Source: Crocodylus rhombifer
Lineage: Eukaryota > Chordata > Crocodylia > Crocodylidae
Reading direction: 5' to 3'
Assembly: GCA_038503035.1 (NCBI GenBank)
Contig: JAVSML010024600.1
Location: 629,240-693,239, forward strand
Length of the DNA: 64,000 bases
In this document: positions 33,331 to 46,733 of the stretch, in pieces
Position numbering within the stretch: position 1 is the first letter of the stretch
How the letters are laid out: the number at the start of each line of letters is the position of its first letter
Translations under genes and position numbers: made by a program
Notes under the pieces: model-generated
Seen by the model: only the letters and a program-made list of their open reading frames with translations
The model's database searches: none
What the model was told of the DNA's origin: nothing

Positions 33331-36300
33331 ATTCCATGGCATAGATATATTGTTCAACTCACAATCTATTTTTTATTGAATTAAAATGTTAGCTTTCTCG
33401 AATGATCTTTATTTCTGAGTTGTAGCACCTGCACCAATTAAATTATTCTACCATTGATTTAATACATAAGAGCATTTGTCTTGTAAAGTAGGTCTTTAAT
33501 TTTGAAGACTAATTCAGTTAAAATTAAATAGCGCTAATTAGGAACCTAGAGCTATAGCCATTACTCATATGAAAGCCATCATTGTGATTTCTGTGGAACT
33601 ACTCATATGAGTAAACTGTCAGGAATGATTCAGAAAAAGACCACCTTTTTAAAGTTAGCCCCTGATAGTGCAAATGGCAGAAAGATCACTCATGTGTATA
33701 AAGTTAAGTGCTTATATAATGGGTTGTAGGATGAAAACCTTAGCTAATATGTTTTTGCCCTTTATCTATTGCTATTAGCAAGAATTAAATGATCTAAAAG
33801 TTGTACGGTTTTATTATACATGGCAACTTTTGATCAACTAGGAAAGGCTCAGTATTGACATATTAAACTGCTAATTCCAGATGTACTTTTCTGTTTTGAG
33901 ATGGTTAAACTTTTTTTGTTACTATGGAGATTATCTACTGAATGGTTTACTTACCGCCCCTAAGCTGTCATCACATGCTGTTTAATTTATAAAGCTGGTC
34001 CAAACCTCCGCGGAAAAAAGCCACCAATATTTCTCACAACTTTTTTGATTTATTTTTTAGTGTCAGCCAAGACATAACATTTATTATGATTCATCTCAGC
34101 ATGATGACATTTCATTTTTCTTGCTGAAGAAGATGTTCCTGAAAAAGGAGATCAACATCCCTTTAGCTTTCTGGATATCACATAATAAATGAGGGGGTCT
34201 GTTTTTCCTCAGTGCCTCAATAGGAAGAAGTGTTTATGTTTCAGGACCAAGCCCCCACAGAATATTTACAAAATTTGTTGCGAGGTGTTGAACCATAAAT
34301 CTAAAGTTTGAAACCTACATCGAATAGAAGTAAAGCCCTATAAAACACACCGTGAAACAAAAACTCAGGACGGAAAAGTGTAAATATTTTCAAGAATTAT
34401 TGAAATCCTTAAGTGTCTTCCCCATAAATAACACATAAAATTTATTTTATCAAATGGACTTTAGGGATGACATTCTAAATATTATAAACAAATTAAATAT
34501 TTTCATTATAGTGTGCTAACGAAGAGAGACAAACATTCTAGGGTTGCTATAGGTAGCCAAGCAAACTCATTACAGCATTTCTAGAGAGAGACAGAAAGAG
34601 ATTTAAAATAGAATCTGCTTCACATAGGAAATTATTATCAGGGGTTGAAGACCTAAAACTAAAGTAAGTTACTTTGTAATTTCATTATAGTAAACTAATA
34701 TGAATCCACATTATTAAAGGAAAGCATCGCAGCTGCTTTTATTGCTCTATCAACTGATCTTTTTATAAGTGACTTAGAACAAAAACTATATATATATATA
34801 TTTATATTCCTGAAAGCTGATGGAAAACAACCCACTCTTAGGGATGATAAAAAAACATAAATAGTCAGCTAATCTTTGATTATATAATTAGACTCTGGTT
34901 CCTCAGCCATCATTTAGATGGTAAATTTCATAATAATCTCACTATAACTGTCATTTAAACATTAAGAAAAATGAATCAAACTTTATCTCATGCCATGATC
35001 TGCAAGCAATACAGAAGATTTATGTTGTCTTTGCAAAAAGTAAGAGAAAATTGTATCAAATTATTATTTTTGTTTGAATATATGTATTTTCTATTATTAT
35101 TTTTATTTTGTATGCATATTACAGCAGCACCAAACATCTCAGTCAGAATCAAGGTCCCCTATTACTAGACACTGTACACAAAAGTAGTCAGAAGCTCTCC
35201 CACTCACAATATGAGGTGTAAAAAAAAAAAGGCTCTGGGAAATGACAATTAAGTGAAAGCATTTGATACTGGTACTTTTGGTGGAGTAAAAGGTAAAAGG
35301 GAAAGGATGGAAAAGAGAAGAGTAAATAACCAAGGAAGATCGGGATTGTAAAGAGCATTAAGACTAGAAGTTTGAACTTGGTACAGTGGAAAATGGTAAT
35401 TTGTAGGGGGAATCAAATAGTGGGGTGATGTGGTCAGAACTATGGGCAAGAAGAACAACATGACAGATTTCAGGCACATTAGCAGATACATTTTGCCTGG
35501 ATTGGGGTGCAGGTCTTTTGGCTCCTGCTTGTGCTCCCTCAGCCTGATTCTTATGTATTCTAAAGCTCCTCTACACCATTCTGGCAGTAAATTATACTCA
35601 GTTTAAGGCCCAGTTCTACTGCCTGAGTTGTATAAAAGGGCCATAGTGGAAATGAGAATTATGTCCCATATTAATTGCTTAGCCTGACACAGATACCTCA
35701 CCCCCTTTCCACCAGTTAAAGTTACACTCACTTATGCACATCTACTAAAAGCCAGATGGCACATTCTTTTACTTCATCATTTAGACCCTCTAGTCCCTGT
35801 TTCTAGCCAACAGGCATCTAAACTGGATTTTACAAAATCATTCGACTCAAATACTAAATTTTACCCAGGAATGTTATTATCTTTGCACCTATCTACATTC
35901 TACATTTCTCCCAAGATCTCTGATAACAGTATAAATCACAGCTAAAGCTGAATATAAATCTACTGCATTTTGAAAGCACAACAGGTAAAGTCAGGGACTG
36001 AATACAATCAAATCACAAGTGTTCAGAATACAAACCTCCAGAGGAAATAACAAAGACAGCCATGCCATTTTTGTAGTCAAATAAAAACATTAGTGCTGAA
36101 AAGGGAACAATTTCAGAGAACAAAAGGGTATCAAGATTAAAAATATACCTGCTTAAAGGGAACACTGTGTTTTGCCTAATGGTTGGTTGCAGGGGGAGGG
36201 GGGACTGTTATTGTATTTGGTTTTTGTTTTTGGAAACCAAGAATTCCCTTTAATTGAAGGGGTCCAAGTTTCTGCAAAAAATCAACAAAAAGTGCAGGAC

Positions 36301-36975
36301 CTGATTTTCTACAGTGGGTGGCTTAAGCAGTTATTTATCTGCATTGCTGTGACAATAGAGACCTAGTTTTGATTTACTGATGAGTGAATTACAAGCTGAA
36401 AAAAGCAGTGATCTCACTTGAGTGCACCACAACCTGCTGCCAAAACTGGAGAATACCTAAAATGTAATTTATTTACAAACAGGTCCCTCCATTTTTCCCT
36501 GCTACATTCTAAGTGAATGTCTGCGTCCTATTACCAAATATAATGTCACATTTCTAGTCATCTTTCAGTGTATCCAAAACTGAAACAAGTGGTGTAAATG
36601 TAGCAAGCAGTTCATATAAAGCTATCCTTACATGCAGAACTACAATCCAAGTATTAGAAAGTTATAATTGTCTGACTTGGACAACTACTAGGTTAAAACA
36701 GAACTGGAAAGTTGTCCTTAATGTTTGGCAAGTGATAGAGTATTTTATTTGTTCTCAGCTAATTCATGAATTCAAAGTAACAATCAGCAGCCATGGTTTC
36801 TTTGCAAAAGCTCATGTTTGTGCTCCCTCTTTTTCAGTAGATAACCACACTGAAACATCATTACCATTAAGAGCCAGGACTTCCTGATAAGTTCAGGGGT
36901 GCAAGCAATGGCCCATTGTGGACCTTCCTATCACAGGCCCTGGTAACAATGTAGCTTTTCAAGAAAACGTGGAAT
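33331..36975. other. AT-rich DNA, no gene seen
   Basis: About 3.6 kb without supported genes or classified repeats. A (TA)n run lies at about 34789-34803. Confidence 0.5.
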
Positions 36976-38277
36976 CTTGGGCCAGGTACAGACATTATTC
37001 ATAAAAGGGTTCAAGTGTTTGGAACCTGGTCTAAATCTATAACAGGAGAGAATTTTTGAGAATATAGACTGATTTAAAAATGGTGGCACCTGACCTAAAA
37101 TAGACCTGGATGGATGTAATATCAGACTTAATCAGTTTAGATTACACTGGTCTGTCAAACTTCTGCACCAGTTCCCCTATTGATTCATGTTAGGTCACTG
37201 CCACTGGCATTCCAGGGGCCTTTGCAGCCTGCCCCACTCCCTCCCCTTTCATAGAGGCAGGGATCTCAGCTGGGCTGCTCTAGTTGAGCACCTAGCTAGC
37301 CCTACCCCAGGACTTTAGCAGAGTTAAGACAGCAAAGCCTCTGCTCCCCAGCCTGCATCCTGCCTGCACTTGACAGCAGCAGCACCAGAGGGGGGGTAGA
37401 CCCCCCCCCCCGCATGAACCCTTCCCAGCTGTGCTTGTTCCAACTTGGGGCAGGGGGCAGACCCAGGCTGTGGGGCAGGGGCATGCACTCTTCCTCATAC
37501 CCCCCAGCGCTGCCCAATTCAGCTAACAGCAGTGTGCAGCTCTGCCTGTACCATCTCAGCTGAGCTGAACAGCGCCCCCCCCCCATGTGCTTGCCTGGGT
37601 CTGGAGGGGGGGCAGGGCTGGACTAGAGCAGGGGCCTGTACTCCTCTCCTCTCCCCCCACCCCCCCAGTTATGCCCAGGTAGGCTGACAGCTCCGGGCAG
37701 CTCTCAGCTGCCCATGTCAGCAGAGTCTTGCAGTGGTGGGAGGGGGAGGAGGGTTGGTAGTGGAGGACCCCACCCCATGGACCTGGCCCCAGCCCCCACA
37801 GAACCAAGTAAGGAGCACTGGAGGGGGACTTCCATTCCCCGATCCACCCCCACCCTTGCATGGCTCCACTGACATGGGCAGGCAGGAGCCAGAGCTGAGA
37901 GCCATGTGGGGCTGCCAGCTGAGCTGGGCGGCACTGGGGTGGGGAGTGGGGGATGAAAGGAACACAGCCCCCCAAGGTGTAGCCTAGCTCCAGTGCCCCA
38001 AACCCAAGCAAGCACAGCTGGGGACGGGGGGCATCCCCAAGTACCCTGGCTGTAGCTGGTGGAGACGTGGGGCTAGGGAGAGAGGCCACTCTGGGAGACA
38101 TGTAGGAGTGTCCCCTGCCTTCAGACCTTGGCCAGTTCAGGCATTTGCGTGCCTTCCTCACCAAAAAGCAAATGTGCATTCTGTTCACTCCTGATCCATT
38201 CTGTGCAGCTTAGAGAAACCCACCTAGGTTGGATCGATTTTATCTTGGGCTTTTTAAATGTCTGCACCTAGCCCAGG
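36976..38277. mobile_element. Non-autonomous TIR element, copy 2
   Basis: Left end TTGGGCCAGGTACAGACATT and the reverse complement of the right end, CTGGGCTAGGTGCAGACATT, form TIRs of about 21 bp. The subterminal block (AACCTGGTCTAAATC, GTAATATCAGACTTAATC) is shared with the element at 2407-3590. The centre (37200-38100) is strongly C/G-skewed with several poly-C runs, giving large spurious frames on both strands. No transposase. Confidence 0.7.
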
Positions 38278-40017
38278 AGTTCACCATTTGGACGATGGTC
38301 TTGTACCTTTCAGCTCAGCCCTGCCCAAGAGAAGTCCTTGGCTTGGCTTGGCTAGCCTCTAGGACACAGGCTAGTCATGGACTGGTAAACATATTCAGAA
38401 GTGTGGAGCCACTGCTCTGTCCATTTCCTGCCCTCACTGATCTGGGCAGAGTAACAGTAGTTAACAGCCATCTAATTCTGTGCACCCAAAGTTCAGGTGT
38501 GGGTGATTCTGGCTGGGGAACTCCTATCCATCTTCTGTCTCTGCAGAGATGATTAATCCACATTACACATGTTGCTAATCCAGTATGACTGTAAATAAAT
38601 GTCTCATCTGAGGCAAGTCTATGTTTGACTTGGACTTTTCCAACTTGCATTGTTGCTACTCTGCCAGTAGTTGGTAACTGAGAGCACACAGCCTGGCCAA
38701 CTTGTCCCTGGAACTAATCATAATAACCCTACAGATACACATGCCAGACCCAGGAAAAATTGTTAGCACATTTTACCCTTTGTACTTCAGAGACTTGAAC
38801 CAGGACTATGGATGTATATATGTCTGTAGGATCCATAGATATAAGGCTTTCAGGACAAATGTGACATTTATAGCCTATGGACTTGATTCTGATTTGTTGA
38901 CACCTCTTTTACTCCAGTATAGTTACACTGACTTAGGTTTTTTCAGACTTACACCAGTGTAAATGAGAGCAGGGAGGTTTTTACCCCTTCATCTCCAAAG
39001 TATGCCTCCTAAATTACAGCTGAGTGTACTGGCCAAGTAGTAGTGTGGGGAAGGTAAACAGTAAATTCCTGACCTTGCTACACCTCTCCTGAGGATAAAT
39101 AACTTCAGTTATGGTTATCATTACCTCTCCTGAGTACTCAAATCAGACCTGATTAAAAGACCCATGAAGTTCCATCAGGTAACAAGCCTGATCCCTAAAG
39201 CCCAGGCTCTCAGCCTCTATTCTTACACTCAACTTTTCTGATAGTAAATATTTAAGTTATTTGGGCTCTGATCCTGTATCACAAATAAAGGATAGTTAGC
39301 ATTTACCTAGGTAATTTTCAGGTGTGATTCCACAGGTAGAGATGTCTATCAGTGATGACCAACCTTCTCAGTCTTGTACCCTCACCACTTAATACAAATA
39401 GAGTGCTAATGAATGGGATGTTGATATAGTATTTGCTGAGATGCAGACTATTTTCTCTCTTAAAATGCTCTGTGTATGTGTGTGTGAGAGAGACAGAGAG
39501 AGAGAAGGAGAGGAGGAGCTGCTGAGATAAACTGTGGTAAGAAAATAATCTGGCATTAAACAAAACTATATCCATTTTCATGGAAAAGAAACTATATGCA
39601 TTTTCTTATCTCCATTATTTCCTTTCTTTCCATGTTCTACCTGTTTTCAGAAACATTTTGCAAGGAGAGAACATGGAGATCTAAGAGTGAGCAGAGAAGA
39701 TAGGACACAAGACACAAAGTTACACAAACTGGTGGGAAAATCAGTACTTGGTAAAAATTAATGCTGGTGCCTTCACAGTCTGTCTCTATTCTTTATTCTT
39801 ATATCATTTTATCTTTCCAGTCTCTGAAATTCCCACCTTATTTCTTTCCTCATTTCTCCTCTTTCCTCAGCCCCACCCTTTGCCATGTATTTTCTGGGTG
39901 AAGATTTTACCTAATACTATGATATTCTGCATTGTGTTTAAGCGCAATAGTGAGGGATGATCTACAAATGGCATATAAGCAGACAAATAGACAGGGAAGC
40001 AGATACTTAGAAGTTAT
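38278..40017. other. No gene; old repeat patch at 38880-38975
   Basis: TTACACTGACTTAGG and TTACACCAGTGTAAATGAGA at 38925-38970 belong to a common sauropsid repeat motif. A (GT)n/(GA)n microsatellite is at about 39472-39515. Otherwise AT-rich and featureless. Confidence 0.45.
39472..39515. repeat. (GT)n(GA)n microsatellite
   Basis: TGTGTATGTGTGTGTGAGAG continues into imperfect GA units. Confidence 0.85.
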
Positions 40018-40155
40018 GGTCTTTGAGGCAAAGACCAACTTTTTTTGTAAAGCATCTTGTGCCAGGTGTTATGGTCCATGATTGGGACTACCACTACTTC
40101 CACCACTGCCACTACAATAACGATGATTAAAATAATGACGATTGAAAATGTGTAG
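40018..40155 (+). repeat. CORE-SINE / L2-like tail
   Basis: TGGTCTTTGAGGCAAAGACC, TGTGCCAGGTGTTATGGTCC and a terminal ACTACAATAACGATGATTAA match the 3' tail that ends the MIR-like SINE at 21000-21242. Confidence 0.6.
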
Positions 40156-40439
40156 TTCAAATTTAAGACATTCCCAATGTGTTTATAATAATCCACAACC
40201 TTGTTTTCATATAAGGCATGTCCTCATGATTGGTTTAAATCATTGTAACTCTATTTTGAAGCCATGACAGCTTATATCAGCAGAATATCTACCCCATGTC
40301 TCTTTTTTTTGCATCAGCAAACAATTGTTCTTTTAAAACTGTTCTTCATTTTTTTTTCCATTAGCTTAAATTGCAGGTATAAAAATTGAAGGACAGATGT
40401 TTAAAATAAAGCTTTATCATAGATCTTACATTTCAAAAA

Positions 40440-40705
40440 CAAAGGCCACCTGGACCTGTGTGATTCATTGGACTACACTGGCTAAGATGTGCCAGTCTCC
40501 ATAGCCAATGGCACCAGAGGAGATCAGTAGTTGATCTCACATTCATCTTCCTTTCTTTCAGCAGCCTGAATGACCAGATACACGTTCACAGCTGGATCAG
40601 CTAGGGGCAGCCTTCAGTGCACATCAAGAGCAAGGCATGAACTCACACCTCTGGATCTACAGTGAAATACCTCAATCTCTCTGCCACCAGGCCCTGTTTT
40701 TAAAG
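40440..40705 (-). repeat. tRNA-derived SINE (minus strand)
   Basis: On the minus strand the element begins CCTGGTGGCAGAGAGATTGA (A-box-like), then GTAGATCCAGAGGTGTGAG and GTTCATGCCTTGC (B-box-like), followed by TGTGCACTGAAGGCTGCCCC and a body of about 170 bp. The order and spacing of internal pol III promoter boxes fit a tRNA-derived SINE. Family name not assigned. Confidence 0.55.
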
Positions 40706-43129
40706 TCACATTGTTATTAGTACAAGAATGCCATCATGTGTGTAAGTGCTGTCCTAAAGAAGGACTTAAAACTTACTTCTCAGCTGGAGCTTTAATTGGT
40801 GAGTCAGAATGTTTTTAGTATGGATATGGGTCTTTTTTGGGCCAGATGCATTTTTGTAAACTACTGTCCATGTGTCTAGATTTCCTTAGACAGACACGTT
40901 TTTAAAGACTGAAAGACATAAACTACAGGAATTAATGAAGGAGAGCAGTAAACATTTGATGTTCACTGCACAGTAAAACTCCAGATTATTACACCCAAAG
41001 ACAATGAGCGTGTACCTTTTCATTCCTTCAGACAGAATCTGTCATCACTTTTATATTTGTTTTTTGCTTTTATCATATATAAAAAAAACCCAAGCAAAAG
41101 ACTATAAAATATCTGCAATAAAAAAAATCTGGTAAAAATAAAGTCTATAAAACAAAGGCGGAAAAAAAACCTGGGCTAGTCTGCATTTGTTCTTGACTGT
41201 TTTTCATCAGAGTTTGGAATAACACGATGATGTTTCCCAGAAGTGCATATTTGGGCTCAGGAGTTTTGGGGATTCCACTGGGCTTGGGACTGTCCAAATA
41301 TGGAATAAAAAGGTATTGTCTCGTACGGACCATGCTTTTGCCATTGGTCCTGTGGAAGGCTCCACATTTCATGGCACAGAATGAACAAATGGATGTCAAC
41401 TATATGCAGTAACAGGAACATCAGAATAAAAAAAAGCACCAGTGAGGCCTAGAAAGCAAGTAAACCTGAGTCACCAAGAAAAAACTGTAAGATTAAGTTC
41501 TGAATTTCAGAGGTATCAGGCATGCCGCGTTTGCTGATAGAAAAAAAAAGATTTGCTCTTGTGATTTAGGCAAGTTACCACCAGAGGTTGTAGAGGAAGA
41601 AAGCTTGTTTGACAGACTGGGGAAGTAATTACTGAAGTTTTTTGAAACACCGTGGATGACCTGATCATACTGACTAAAGCAAAGTAGACAGACCAAGGAG
41701 AATCAGCTCAGACTTCCTGAGACACATTCCTAACCTGTGAAATCCTTCCGATTCTGTTCCTGTACTTTTTGTGCTGAATTATCCCAATCCGTGTAGAAAT
41801 AAGTGAGCACCGCTAGACCGGGACCATCAAAATCATTTGATTTCTGCTGGTCCAAATTCAGTGTGTGATGATCTATGAATGAAAATCTAGTAAAATTGAC
41901 TCATGTAGCACCATAAGGGGAAAGGGTTTGATTTGCCATAATAACGGTGTGCTTTTCTCAGAGACAGTTGTTCTGAACTTGTACATTTTACAACATAATA
42001 TTGATGCAAAGTACTTTTAAAATTGTTTCTGCATGGTGTGTGTAGGGTGTTGGTGGTATGTGTATAGCTTTCTCTTGTTCCTTGAAGGTGAGTTGCTAGA
42101 CTACATCTCACCATAGTCTATACAAATGCCTGTCACCTAAAAATTTCAGTTTTACAAACTGACTGCTGTGAATTTTAATCAGGGTGTCGATTTTTGTAAT
42201 TCATGAGTGACGTGCTAATCGGTCTCTGAGTCATGCTTAGGATAAATGATTCATGGGGCTAAAAACAGCTTCCAAGCAAGAAGGCATAGTAATAAAATTG
42301 ATAATATTCTTGAGCAAAATATAAGGTGTTCAGCATCATGTCACTCTAAGAACTGAAGTCAGTGATACCTCATCCACCACCAGCTGTGTTCAGGATGCAA
42401 GTGTTGCTTTCAGGCTGGACTGAGGCATGTTGTAATGCCTCAAGGTATAGACTGCAGGCATTTTTCCCAGTACTAGAAAAAAAAAGTGGGACGCACTTTC
42501 TATGGAAGGATGAACCATAAATATGTAATAGACAGGACTGCAAGACTTGTGTGTGTGTGATTATGTATTTCATGTGCATTATATGGATATGTGCACTATC
42601 TGTATTTCATGAGCATTTTTGTATCTTAACTTCCCTATCATTGATTCATCCAAGAGAGCTCTTAGATTATTAATTGATTCCACAGTAACCTGCAGGTAGA
42701 GACTGCCAAATGAACAACCACACCTGACAACATAGGAAAACATGAGCCGTTTTTCCTTGATTATGAGACATTAGCTTCCCATAATAGGCTCTGATCAATA
42801 CAGTCACAAGTTCCCTGCCCCTCGAACATGGCAGTGTTGTAAGCAGTGGGAGTTTACTCTCCATTGATATATTTTGTTCCTGGCGCATAAACGTGGGTGT
42901 GATGTCTAAAATTATGCAGAGTAGGATCTTGTTTTGATACTAGGCGCAATGATTGGTAAAGAGGAGGAGGGAGGAACAATAGGGCTCGCTGGTGCTGCGT
43001 GATACGAAACGGAATAGGATTAGGGAGGCCAGTAATTATACGGAGGAATCTTGTTTTCTAGCCTCCTGCGGGATGAAGGGGAAAGCGGAGTGGCAAATGA
43101 CAATTAGCTCAGGAAGAAAGGTTTCCTCG
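40706..43129. other. AT-rich DNA, no gene seen
   Basis: No supported coding region. A (TG)n stretch is at about 42548-42559. Base composition starts to rise near 42950. Confidence 0.5.
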
Positions 43130-43450
43130 GGAGTGGGCTGCAGCTCCGCCGCTCCCGGCTCCGCGCCCAGCGCGGCGGCGGCGCCTCCCCGCCGGGCAGC
43201 TCCGCCCGGCTCGTGCCGGAGGCGCCGGCCGGCCCGGGGAGCCGGCACCGCGCCGGGCGCTCCCTCCGCACGGGGCTCGGGAGCGGATCTCTGCCCCCGG
43301 AGGCGGGTCGTGCGGGGGAGCCGGCGGCCCCGGAGCTGCGGCCCCCCCGGCCCGGCCCGGCCCGCGGCGCTGAGCCAGGCCAGGCTCCCGGCTCCGGCCG
43401 CGCGGCGGGCAGCCGCGGAGCAGCGCCTAATCGGATTGAGCCCTTCCCGT
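43130..43450. promoter_or_regulatory. CpG island 1
   Basis: About 300 bp of very high GC with dense CpG (GCGCGGCGGCGGCGCC, GGCCCGGCCCGGCCCGCGGC). Undepleted CpG in a vertebrate genome marks germline-unmethylated promoter DNA. Immediately downstream is TTCTATTGGCTG (43512-43523), containing an inverted CCAAT box. Frames through it (42992-43504 plus; 43104-43712 minus) are Ala/Arg/Pro-rich by composition and match no family I know. Confidence 0.75.
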
Positions 43451-45708
43451 AATCCCGGCTCGATCTGTTGCAGCCCTCGCTCTCCCCCGCTGCAATATCA
43501 CTAATGTCACTTCTATTGGCTGCATTAGACAGATGTTCCCAAACTCCCTCTCCTACTAAAGCCGATCCCCCTGTAATACTTTCACTGCTAGTAAATCTCC
43601 CTCCGGCCCCACGCTTTATCATTTGCTTTCCCCTTTTACTTTCCCAGCTGGACCCAAGGTGAGCGAGATCGCCTTTTCCAGGGCAAAACGAGATCTTCTG
43701 GAGAAGAGACAATGGGATTTCCCCCAGCCCCCATCTGCTTCTCTCTCACTGAACACTACAAAAAAAAAAAAAAAAAAATCCCTGAGCTGTGAAGGTCTCG
43801 CTATTCACAGGACTTGGCGAGTTGCAATGATTTCCCCGTAGAAGAAAGGAATTCTGCACCTTACCTGGTCGCTGCTATGATTGTGGTGACACAGTTAAGA
43901 TGACCATTTAAATGTCAGATGTGTAAGATACCTAGATCTCCGGGCAGAGGCTGTTTCCAGCTGTGTTTAAGGCAAACCTAGCGTGTCTTTCTGGAGCAGG
44001 CAGGGAGGGATGCTGGGGCTCACATCCCCTCTTCGCCCGGCTCTTACAGCTCGTCCCTTTGCCCTGTTCCCTCCGCTCTTCTAGACTTTGGCAACCTGGT
44101 TCCTTGGACTTGTCGTTTCCTTGTCTTGGGTCACGGTTCCCTGGGTGAGTGTGTGTTTGTGTGTGTGTGTATTCGCCCCCTTTTGTTGTTTTCTCTGACA
44201 AACCCGCAGAAATGAAACACATATGCAAGTCTGTCTCCTTACATTTTCAGATGTTTCTCACACTATTGTCTGCTACAGCTCATTGAAAGTGCAAAGTGAA
44301 AACAGATGTAGCAAAGATAAAAAAAAAAATATGCACACACAAAGCCTATGGCGGAGAGAAGAATTCCTAGAAAAAGGGAAGGGGGGAGGAAATCAAATGG
44401 AAATTTGTAATAGGTCTCCAGGATTCGTGATCAGCACAAAAGGGCACTCGGGTGAGATCCGATCATTTCCTCCTGCCCGGACAAGAAGAAATCAATGGGG
44501 GTAGAGATCTATAAATCAGCCATCATGTCAGGACAAATCAAAATAATGCTTCTATTATTTCAATCAATAAACCATTTTTATACCTAACATCTGATCTACA
44601 CAATGTGTTTGTGTTTGAAATTCGCAGAGCCGCTCTGCACAAAAACAAACCATTAACATACGTGTCAATCACATTGCCATCTCGGAAAGGAAGGGTTGGC
44701 GGATTTCGGCACGGGGTTGCCTTCAAAAAAAAAATCAGTAACAGAGTTCCCGGACCCCCAGTGCCTATTCCCCATAGATGAGCTCCAGAAAGCTGTTTTG
44801 TTTTGCAAATTAAAATAATAATAATAATAAAAGATTTGAACGTGGCTAAAAGCAACGGATCCGATCAAACAAGGATCAGCTGAAGGGGCAGAATTGAGGC
44901 AACTAGAGGCAGCCCTTTGGGGGCTGGCTGGTGCTGTGGGGGGCTGAGGATGAGCCTTACACGCCTCCTCTGGAAGTCGCATTGCGAGTTCAACCGCTTT
45001 GCGCACCCTCCTGCGGGAAGCCTTGGCACCGAGCAGGTGTCTCCGCAGCGCGGGCGCGCGGGGCTGGAGGGCTGGGTCCGAGAGGGGAGGCAGTTTGTTT
45101 TGCCAGTAAGTAGACGGGAGTCAAATAAGTTGCCTAGGATTGTTTGGTTGGGGGGGGGGGCATGCATCAGCACCAAATCGGAGGGGAAAAACCCAGCAGC
45201 CAAACCGCGCGCTGCGTGGATTTGGATCAAGTCGATGCAGCGACGAGACATAAATACCCCCACAGCGCCGGGCCGGGGATAGAGCTCATTCCCAGAGAAA
45301 AGCAGCGCTAGGGAAGATACCAGATGGATTCCCCCTCCTATCCCGCTGCACAAGTCAGTGCCTTGCTTGTTTGCAAATCCACCAAATCAGTCCTGCCAAA
45401 CAACCATTTCGAAACCATTTTCTTTGTTTCTAGGAAATCGCTCTGCCCAGCTCCATCTGTCTGATATAAATGAATAATCCTGCTTGATACCATTCCTAAT
45501 CCATTTCTTTACAGAAAAATTGAAAAGGGAGGAGGGATTAATAATCTTTAAAGATGGAAACCCCCGAACAGCCACAGATCCGGCATATTTTATTGCTTAA
45601 AATTAAACAGATGTCCCCATGCCCCCCCACCCCACCCCACCCCCCGCGGGTTTAAATGGAGGACAAACATGGGTATTTCCCAAAATAAAATTCCACCCGA
45701 AATTCTTA
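43451..45708. other. Low-repeat DNA between CpG island 1 and the gypsy element
   Basis: Intermediate GC, no classified interspersed repeat. Holds a poly-A run (43760-43778), a (GT)n tract (44142-44170), an (ATA)n tract (44815-44830), a moderately CpG-rich patch (44985-45090), an acceptor/donor pair at 43646-43660 and a GTAAGT at 45106. The lack of repeats over 2.2 kb contrasts with the rest of the window and suggests constrained regulatory or untranslated sequence. Confidence 0.45.
45705..45708. repeat. Target-site duplication CTTA (left)
   Basis: CTTA directly precedes the TG of the LTR at 45709 and recurs at 48052-48055 directly after the CA at 48051. Confidence 0.75.
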
Positions 45709-46687
45709 TGTAACCCAGGCGGTTCTCCAAGAGGTACCCCCTCGGCAATTGAAGGGATCAAAGCAGGTGCACAAGCGCTGTGGGAGGTGTAGGGACTCTC
45801 CTCCCCTATAGAGCAGAGCCAGACCACCAATGGGGACTTAACCATATACCTTTTAATACTGGGAACATAACAGGCATAAATCAGAGGGTATAGTGGACAC
45901 TACAATGCCCCAAGGGGGCAGGATTCAACAAAAAAACAGGGTTAACAAAATATAAAACACAAACAGCAGAACAAACAATACTGGTTGGTGAAATATAAAA
46001 AAGGCACAAAATGTCACAGAAATATAGGGCCTCGGTACTTGGAGGGGGAGAAAGCACAACAGCCCCTTTCCCCTGCAAGATTTGCTTCTTGTTAGCTCAC
46101 TTACTCCAAGTCACCCCAGCTGAGACTTGAACCCAAATCTCCCACATGGTAAACCAAAAGCTGCTACACAGCCACCAGTGGCAGGCCTGTTCATTCCTGC
46201 TAGGGGTCTTGACCTTCCTGGCTCCAGGGCCTCATATGGAGCTGCCTGGCCTCTGACTGGAGGAACTGGAAGCAGAACTGGCTGCTTAGATCCTTGCTGG
46301 AGCAGAGGGAGCCTCTCCTGCTGGCTGCAGCCTCTCCCAGGGGATCCTGGAGCCCAGTGGGGGGCCTCTCCTGCCAGCCCCACACTGTGCTGCTGAGGAT
46401 CCCACTGCTGCCTGCAGGTCCTGCTGTTTCAAGCTTTTCTGGGGCACTGCTGCTGGCTCAGCTCTTGCCAGCTCTGTGAAGCTCCTTCCTTGTTGTCCCT
46501 CAGTGCTCTCTCCTGAGTCAGCCAACGCTGCCCCTTTAATCCCCCTCCAGGTGACCCAAGGGGCCAATTGGGACACGGGGGGGGATAAAAGGGGCAGATT
46601 GGTGCAGAAAGGGAATCCCAAGTCCTCCAATCATCTTTTGCCCTTTCAAAACCCCTGGGCTTGGTCACTGCCAGCCAGCCCGTCACA
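45709..46687 (-). repeat. Gypsy 3' LTR (979 bp)
   Basis: In sense orientation it starts TGTGACGGGCTGG at 46687 and ends CCTGGGTTACA at 45709, with TG...CA ends. Its first ~85 bp match the remnant 5' LTR at 48051-47967 with few changes. A TATTAAAAGG stretch lies near the middle-to-late part. It also contains a tRNA-like stretch (about 46180-46098 in sense order) with GGGTTCAAGTCTC, resembling a B-box. Confidence 0.85.
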
Positions 46688-46697
46688 TCCTCCCCCT
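46688..46697 (-). other. Polypurine tract
   Basis: Sense strand reads AGGGGGAGGA immediately before TGTGAC of the 3' LTR, as required for plus-strand priming in LTR elements. Confidence 0.8.
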
Positions 46698-46733
46698 GCA
46701 GAACCCTTCACCACCCCTGGTGAAGTGTAGGTC

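Noticed and set aside
37302..38188. Large frames (up to 210 codons) in the second TIR element
   Set aside because: They are by-products of C-rich repeats and overlap in several frames on both strands.
42992..43712. 170- and 202-codon frames across CpG island 1
   Set aside because: They overlap on opposite strands, are Ala/Arg/Pro/Gly-rich and have no recognisable domain; GC-rich DNA lacks stop codons.
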